Part shown: piece after piece, positions 58,005 to 64,000 of the stretch
How positions within the stretch are numbered: the stretch's first letter is position 1
Layout of the letters: each line of letters opens with the position of its first letter
Made by a program: the position numbers and the translations under genes
The notes under the pieces: model-generated
What the model was told of the DNA's origin: nothing
Database searches by the model: none
What the model saw: the letters and a program-made list of their open reading frames with translations, nothing else
Assembly (NCBI GenBank): GCA_028994555.1
Contig: JARDVN010000001.1
Span: forward strand, 1,674,001-1,738,000
Direction of reading: 5' to 3'
DNA length: 64,000 nucleotides
Source of the DNA: Citrobacter amalonaticus
GTDB lineage: Bacteria > Pseudomonadota > Gammaproteobacteria > Enterobacterales > Enterobacteriaceae

Positions 58005-59486
58005 TTAATTACGGAACGGATTATTACCTTTACTACTGGAAGAACGTGCCGATGCCGGTTGCGCGGCGGGCGTTGTCGAATTCGCGGCATAGCCGTCGGC
58101 GTTAGCGTCCATCTGCGGGGTTTCCGGCGCGACGTGTTCCGGAGACGTGGAAATGGGTTTACCCAGCGTGTTGTTCAGCGCCACCAGATCCTGTTCGTTC
58201 AACGTACCCAGCGCTGACTTAATATTCAGCTGGTTGATAAGGTAGTTATAACGGGCATTCGCCAGTTGTTGCTTGGCGTTATACAGCGTGGTAGTCGCAT
58301 CCAACACATCAACAATGGTACGTGTACCCACGGAATAGCCTGCTTCCATCGCATCTAATGAGCTCTGGGCGGAAACCACCGCTTGTTTGTACGCGTTAAT
58401 GCTGCTGATTGACGCATTGATGTTATTGAAGGAGGAGCGTACGGTCTGCACCACGCTACGGTGGGCGCTTTCCAGTTGCTCACTGGCGCCAACAAAGTTG
58501 TACTGCGCCTGTTTCACCTGCGAGTTCACCATCCCGCCCTGATAAATCGGCAGCGAGAAGCTCAGGCCAACTTTGTTCTGACCCATGTTGCTGTCGTCAT
58601 ACTGGGAGCCTGCCGCGCCGCGGGTTTTCGAACCGCTATAGGAGGTGTCAGACACCCCGGTAGAGGCGGTTAAATCCAGCGTTGGCAGGTGGCCATCCTG
58701 CGCCTGGCGAATCTGCTCACGGGCCAGATCCTGGCTAAGACGCGCCTGCAACAGCGTCAGGTTGCGGTTTTCGGCTTCTTTCAGCAGGGCGTTCACTGCC
58801 TGTGGTTTGTCGGTCTTAAAGCTGTCAACGTTCAGCGACGCCAGTTCCGGGTAATAGTTGCCGGTAACCTGGCGCAGCTCTTCTACCGCATTGTCGAGGT
58901 CGTTACGCGCGGTGACTTCGTTCGCCAGCACGGTATCATATTGCGAGCGGGCGTTTTGCACGTCAGTGATCGCCACCAGACCCACGTTGAAACGCTGGGT
59001 GGTTTGATCCAACTGACGATAAATCGCCTCTTTCTGCGCCTGAGTATAAGAGAGAACGTCAATGGCGTTCAGCACTTTAAAATAGGCGCTCGCGGTGTTG
59101 AGGATCAGCGTTTGCTGGTCCGTCTGGAAGGTTACATCCTGAATACCCGCCGATTTTTCCTGCAGGGTCAGCGCACGCCATTTCGACATATCGAAAAGGG
59201 TCTGCGTTAATTGCAGGGAAGCGCTGGTAGCGTTCGAGTTCACGCCGTTTGCATCGCGGTAGCCATTGCTGTAGGTGTAATCGGCACCTAAGCCCAGTTG
59301 AGGCAGTAAAGGACTACGTGCTTCGTTAATTTTTTCGAATGCAGCATCGCGATCGGCGGCGGATTTACGCAATTCCGGGTTGCTCAGGCGTGCTTGCTGA
59401 TAAACTTGCATCAGGTTCTCTGCCTGGCTCAGTGTGCTGAACCCCGACAGGCTCAGGCCGATAAGGATGGGGAGCAATTTCTTCAT
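58005..59486 (-). CDS. tolC: TolC, outer-membrane efflux channel
   Basis: About 493 residues from MKKLLPILIGLSLSGFSTLS (an ATG two codons upstream is also in frame). Trimeric outer-membrane beta-barrel with periplasmic alpha-helical tunnel used by AcrAB, type I secretion and siderophore export. Internal repeats are visible (LMQVYQQARLSNPELRKSAA and the second half around LLQARLSQDLAREQIRQAQD), with RSSFNNINASISSINAYKQA near the end. The tail NNPFRN matches E. coli. The frame is intact; divergent from nudF. Confidence 0.97.
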   Translation of the reverse strand: MKKLLPILIGLSLSGFSTLSQAENLMQVYQQARLSNPELRKSAADRDAAFEKINEARSPLLPQLGLGADYTYSNGYRDANGVNSNATSASLQLTQTLFDMSKWRALTLQEKSAGIQDVTFQTDQQTLILNTASAYFKVLNAIDVLSYTQAQKEAIYRQLDQTTQRFNVGLVAITDVQNARSQYDTVLANEVTARNDLDNAVEELRQVTGNYYPELASLNVDSFKTDKPQAVNALLKEAENRNLTLLQARLSQDLAREQIRQAQDGHLPTLDLTASTGVSDTSYSGSKTRGAAGSQYDDSNMGQNKVGLSFSLPIYQGGMVNSQVKQAQYNFVGASEQLESAHRSVVQTVRSSFNNINASISSINAYKQAVVSAQSSLDAMEAGYSVGTRTIVDVLDATTTLYNAKQQLANARYNYLINQLNIKSALGTLNEQDLVALNNTLGKPISTSPEHVAPETPQMDANADGYAANSTTPAAQPASARSSSSKGNNPFRN

Positions 59487-59690
59487 TTGCATTCCTTGTT
59501 GTGAAGCAGTATTTAGCGCTGATCAAATTGTAAAAATAATTGCTGATTCTAGCAGAATCCGCCACTGCAAAAAGTTGGCGTTCTGTGCCATCAGGCGTTA
59601 ATTTGCACCAATTTACCACAAGGTCGATGAAACGGCAGTCAAACGCCCTTGATATTCACATTTAAATCACTATTGGTACAGGACGGCACA

Positions 59691-60323
59691 ATGCGTAAAT
59701 CAGGCAACTCGCCAGTAACTTTCGCCAAAAACGATGTAGAAATTATTGCACGAGAAACGCTTTATCGCGGTTTTTTTTCGCTGGATCTTTATCGCTTTCG
59801 CCACCGTTTATTCAATGGCGAAATGAGTCAGGAAGTGCGCAGAGAAATTTTTGAGCGCGGTCACGCGGCAGTCTTGCTACCCTTTGACCCTGAGCGGGAT
59901 GAAGTGGTGCTGATTGAACAGGTGCGTATTGCCGCTTATGACACCAGTGAAACGCCGTGGCTGCTTGAGCTGGTGGCCGGGATGATCGAAGACGGTGAAA
60001 CTGTTGAAGATGTGGCCCGCCGTGAGGCGATGGAAGAGGCCGGCATCGTGGTAAAACGGACGAAACCGGTGCTCAGTTATCTGGCAAGCCCTGGCGGCAC
60101 CAGCGAGCGCTCGTCAATTATGGTGGGTGAAGTGGACGCCACGACCGCGAACGGGATCCACGGTCTGGCTGATGAAAACGAAGATATTCGGGTTCATGTG
60201 GTAAGCCGGGAGCAGGCTTACCGTTGGGTAGAAGAGGGGAAAATTGATAACGCGGCTTCGGTCATCGCCTTGCAATGGTTACAGCTGCACTATAAAGAGT
60301 TAATACACGAGTGGAAAAAATGA
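59691..60323 (+). CDS. nudF: NudF, ADP-ribose pyrophosphatase
   Basis: 210 residues. The Nudix box is [20 protein letters not shown] followed by AGI. Hydrolyses ADP-ribose and ADP-sugars. Start [11 protein letters not shown] at 59691 has AGGAC upstream. The stop overlaps the yqiB start (ATGA). Confidence 0.95.
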   Translation: MRKSGNSPVTFAKNDVEIIARETLYRGFFSLDLYRFRHRLFNGEMSQEVRREIFERGHAAVLLPFDPERDEVVLIEQVRIAAYDTSETPWLLELVAGMIEDGETVEDVARREAMEEAGIVVKRTKPVLSYLASPGGTSERSSIMVGEVDATTANGIHGLADENEDIRVHVVSREQAYRWVEEGKIDNAASVIALQWLQLHYKELIHEWKK

Positions 60324-60742
60324 AGCGCTATACACCTGACTTCCCTGAAATGATGCGTCTTTGCGAAACCAATTTTTCGCAGTTGAGACGCCTGTTGCCG
60401 CGCAATGATACGCCTGGCGAAACGGTGAGTTACCAGGTGGGCAACGCACAATATCGGATTACGATCGTTGAATCGACCCGATACACGACGCTGGTGACTA
60501 TCGAGCAGACGGCGCCGACCATCACCTACTGGAGCCTGCCGTCGCTGACTGTACGGCTCTATCATGACGCGATGGTCGCCGAAGTGTGTTCAAGTCAGCA
60601 GATCTTTCGCTTCAAAGCGCGGTATGATTATCCAAATAAAAAGTTGCATCAACGCGACGAAAAGCATCAAATTAATCAGTTTCTGGCTGACTGGCTGCGA
60701 TACTGTTTAGCACATGGAGCGATGGCGATTCCGGTTTACTAG
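60320..60742 (+). CDS. yqiB: YqiB, DUF1249 protein
   Basis: 140 residues, as in E. coli, from [23 protein letters not shown]1249 family, function not established; proposed link to cell morphology or c-di-GMP control in other reports is uncertain. Translationally coupled to nudF. Confidence 0.93.
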   Translation: MKRYTPDFPEMMRLCETNFSQLRRLLPRNDTPGETVSYQVGNAQYRITIVESTRYTTLVTIEQTAPTITYWSLPSLTVRLYHDAMVAEVCSSQQIFRFKARYDYPNKKLHQRDEKHQINQFLADWLRYCLAHGAMAIPVY

Positions 60743-60766
60743 CGTCGTGAAACCTAAGGACACCAT

Positions 60767-61595
60767 TTGGAAAGCCTGTTAAACCTTTCTCTGGCTGGTG
60801 AGGCCAGGGTCAGGATCTTACAAATTACTGATACTCACCTGTTTGCCGAAAAGCACGAAACGCTGTTGGGCGTAAACACCTGGGAAAGCTACCAGGCCGT
60901 GTTGGATGCTATCCACGCCAACGGGCAGGAATACGATCTGATCGTGGCGACAGGTGACTTAGCGCAGGATCAAACCGCTGCGGCCTATCAGCATTTTGCT
61001 GAAGGTATCGCAAGCTTTCGTGCGCCTTGCGTTTGGTTACCCGGTAACCATGACTTTCAGCCCGCGATGTACAGTGCGTTACAAGAGGCGGGGATCTCCC
61101 CCGGCAAAGTGCGTCATGGTGGGTGAGCAATGGCAAATCCTCCTGCTGGACAGTCAGGTCTTCGGCGTGCCTCACGGCGAACTGAGTGAATTTCAGCTCG
61201 AGTGGCTGGAGCGCAAACTGGCCGAAGCCCCTGAGCGCCACACTCTGCTGCTTTTGCACCATCATCCGATGCCGGCAGGATGCAGTTGGCTGGATCAACA
61301 CAGCTTGCGTAACGCCGCAGAACTGGACAACGTGCTGGTGAATTACCCGTGCGTGAAGTATCTGCTGTGTGGGCATATTCATCAGGAACTGGATCTCGAC
61401 TGGAATGGGCGCCGTCTGCTGGCGACACCCTCCACCTGCGTTCAGTTTAAACCCCATTGCGCGAACTTTACCCTTGATAACATCGCTCCTGGCTGGCGTA
61501 CGCTGGAGCTGTTTGCCGACGGTACGTTGAAAACGGACGTCTGTCGTTTGCAGGGTGCTGAGTTCCGACCTGATACCGCTTCTGAAGGCTACTGA
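60767..61595 (+). CDS. cpdA: CpdA, 3',5'-cyclic AMP phosphodiesterase (frame broken once)
   Basis: 275 residues, as in E. coli, from a TTG start at 60767 with AAGGA upstream. Class III metallophosphoesterase: metal-site motifs [30 protein letters not shown] and CGHIHQE. A C5 run at 61098-61102 breaks the frame at [12 protein letters not shown]; removing one base restores it. Lowers cellular cAMP. Stop overlaps the yqiA start (TGATG). Confidence 0.94.
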
Positions 61596-62176
61596 TGTCT
61601 ACGCTTCTCTATTTGCACGGCTTCAATAGCTCGCCCCGTTCGGCGAAGGCCTGTTTGCTGAAGAACTGGCTGCGCGAACAGTATCCTCATATCGAAATGA
61701 TTGTGCCGCAACTGCCGCCGTATCCGGCTGATGCCGCAGAGATGCTGGAGTCTATCGTGCTGGAACATGGCGGCGAGCCGTTGGGCGTAGTGGGATCGTC
61801 GTTGGGCGGTTATTACGCCACCTGGCTGTCACAGTGCTTTATGCTGCCCGCGGTGGTCGTCAACCCGGCGGTCCGGCCATTTGAACTGTTGACTGACTAC
61901 CTCGGTCAGAACGAGAACCCCTACACGGGGCAGCAATATGTGCTAGAGTCACGCCATATTTACGATCTAAAAGTCATGCAGATCGACCCGCTGGAAGCGT
62001 CAGATTTACTCTGGCTGCTGCAACAGACGGGTGATGAAGTGCTGGATTACCGCCAGGCAGTGGCGTATTACGCTTCTTGCCGACAGACTGTAATTGAAGG
62101 TGGAAACCACGCATTCACTGGCTTCGAAGATTATTTCAACCCGATTGTCGATTTCCTTGGACTGCACAGTTGCTGA
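61595..62176 (+). CDS. yqiA: YqiA, acyl-CoA esterase
   Basis: 193 residues, alpha/beta-hydrolase. The nucleophile Ser sits in [11 protein letters not shown] and the catalytic His near [11 protein letters not shown]. coli YqiA hydrolyses palmitoyl-CoA and p-nitrophenyl esters. Part of the nudF-yqiB-cpdA-yqiA-parE gene string. Confidence 0.94.
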   Translation: MSTLLYLHGFNSSPRSAKACLLKNWLREQYPHIEMIVPQLPPYPADAAEMLESIVLEHGGEPLGVVGSSLGGYYATWLSQCFMLPAVVVNPAVRPFELLTDYLGQNENPYTGQQYVLESRHIYDLKVMQIDPLEASDLLWLLQQTGDEVLDYRQAVAYYASCRQTVIEGGNHAFTGFEDYFNPIVDFLGLHSC

Positions 62177-62203
62177 CAATCATTTCGAATTGCTATTAAA
62201 ACC

Positions 62204-64000
<1,797 letters not shown>

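Overview
The window reads as chromosomal DNA of an Enterobacteriaceae member close to Escherichia, most likely Citrobacter or a near relative. That is inferred from gene content and protein similarity recalled from E. coli, not from a search. From left to right it follows the E. coli ygjK-to-parE segment in reverse orientation: ygjK, ygjJ, ygjI, ebgC, ebgA, ebgR, ygjH, patA, aer, yqjI, yqjH, then ileX, mug, rpoD, dnaG, rpsU, tsaD, then ttdT, ttdB, ttdA, ttdR, plsY, folB, uppP, cca, ygiM, ygiF, glnE, hldE, glgS, ubiK, ribB, zupT, ygiD, ygiC, ygiB, tolC, nudF, yqiB, cpdA, yqiA, parE.

Three additions break that backbone. (1) A chemoreceptor gene with its own flagellar-type promoter lies between aer and yqjI. 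(2) About 10.7 kb lies between yqjH and the 3' end of tRNA gene ileX. It holds a thiol dioxygenase plus four-domain rhodanese pair, a divergent LysR regulator, two flavin monooxygenase-type enzymes, an ABC importer with two different binding proteins, a DUF1889 (YoaC-like) gene and a hexapeptide acetyltransferase. It looks like an organosulfur scavenging island and is the best candidate for an under-described system. (3) A complete urease operon, ureDABCEFG, lies between tsaD and ttdT.

Regulation is readable in several places. There is a perfect 25-bp palindrome upstream of ebgA, a sigma-54 promoter with paired NtrC-type sites upstream of patA, sigma-28 promoters for aer and the chemoreceptor, paired YqjI-type operators with a Fur-like box between yqjI and yqjH, and an FMN riboswitch before ribB. 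A Sib antisense RNA with its 19-residue Ibs toxin lies between hldE and glgS. REP/BIME elements follow ygjH/patA, tsaD, uppP, ygiF and ygiD.

The most important caution concerns sequence quality. About 35 reading-frame breaks in 23 genes, including essential dnaG and parE, all fall in homopolymer runs. Each is repaired by removing one base (two in one ygjJ run), and none needs an added base. I treat them as consensus errors, not mutations, and annotate the affected genes as single coding regions across the break. Protein lengths given for such genes are after that correction.
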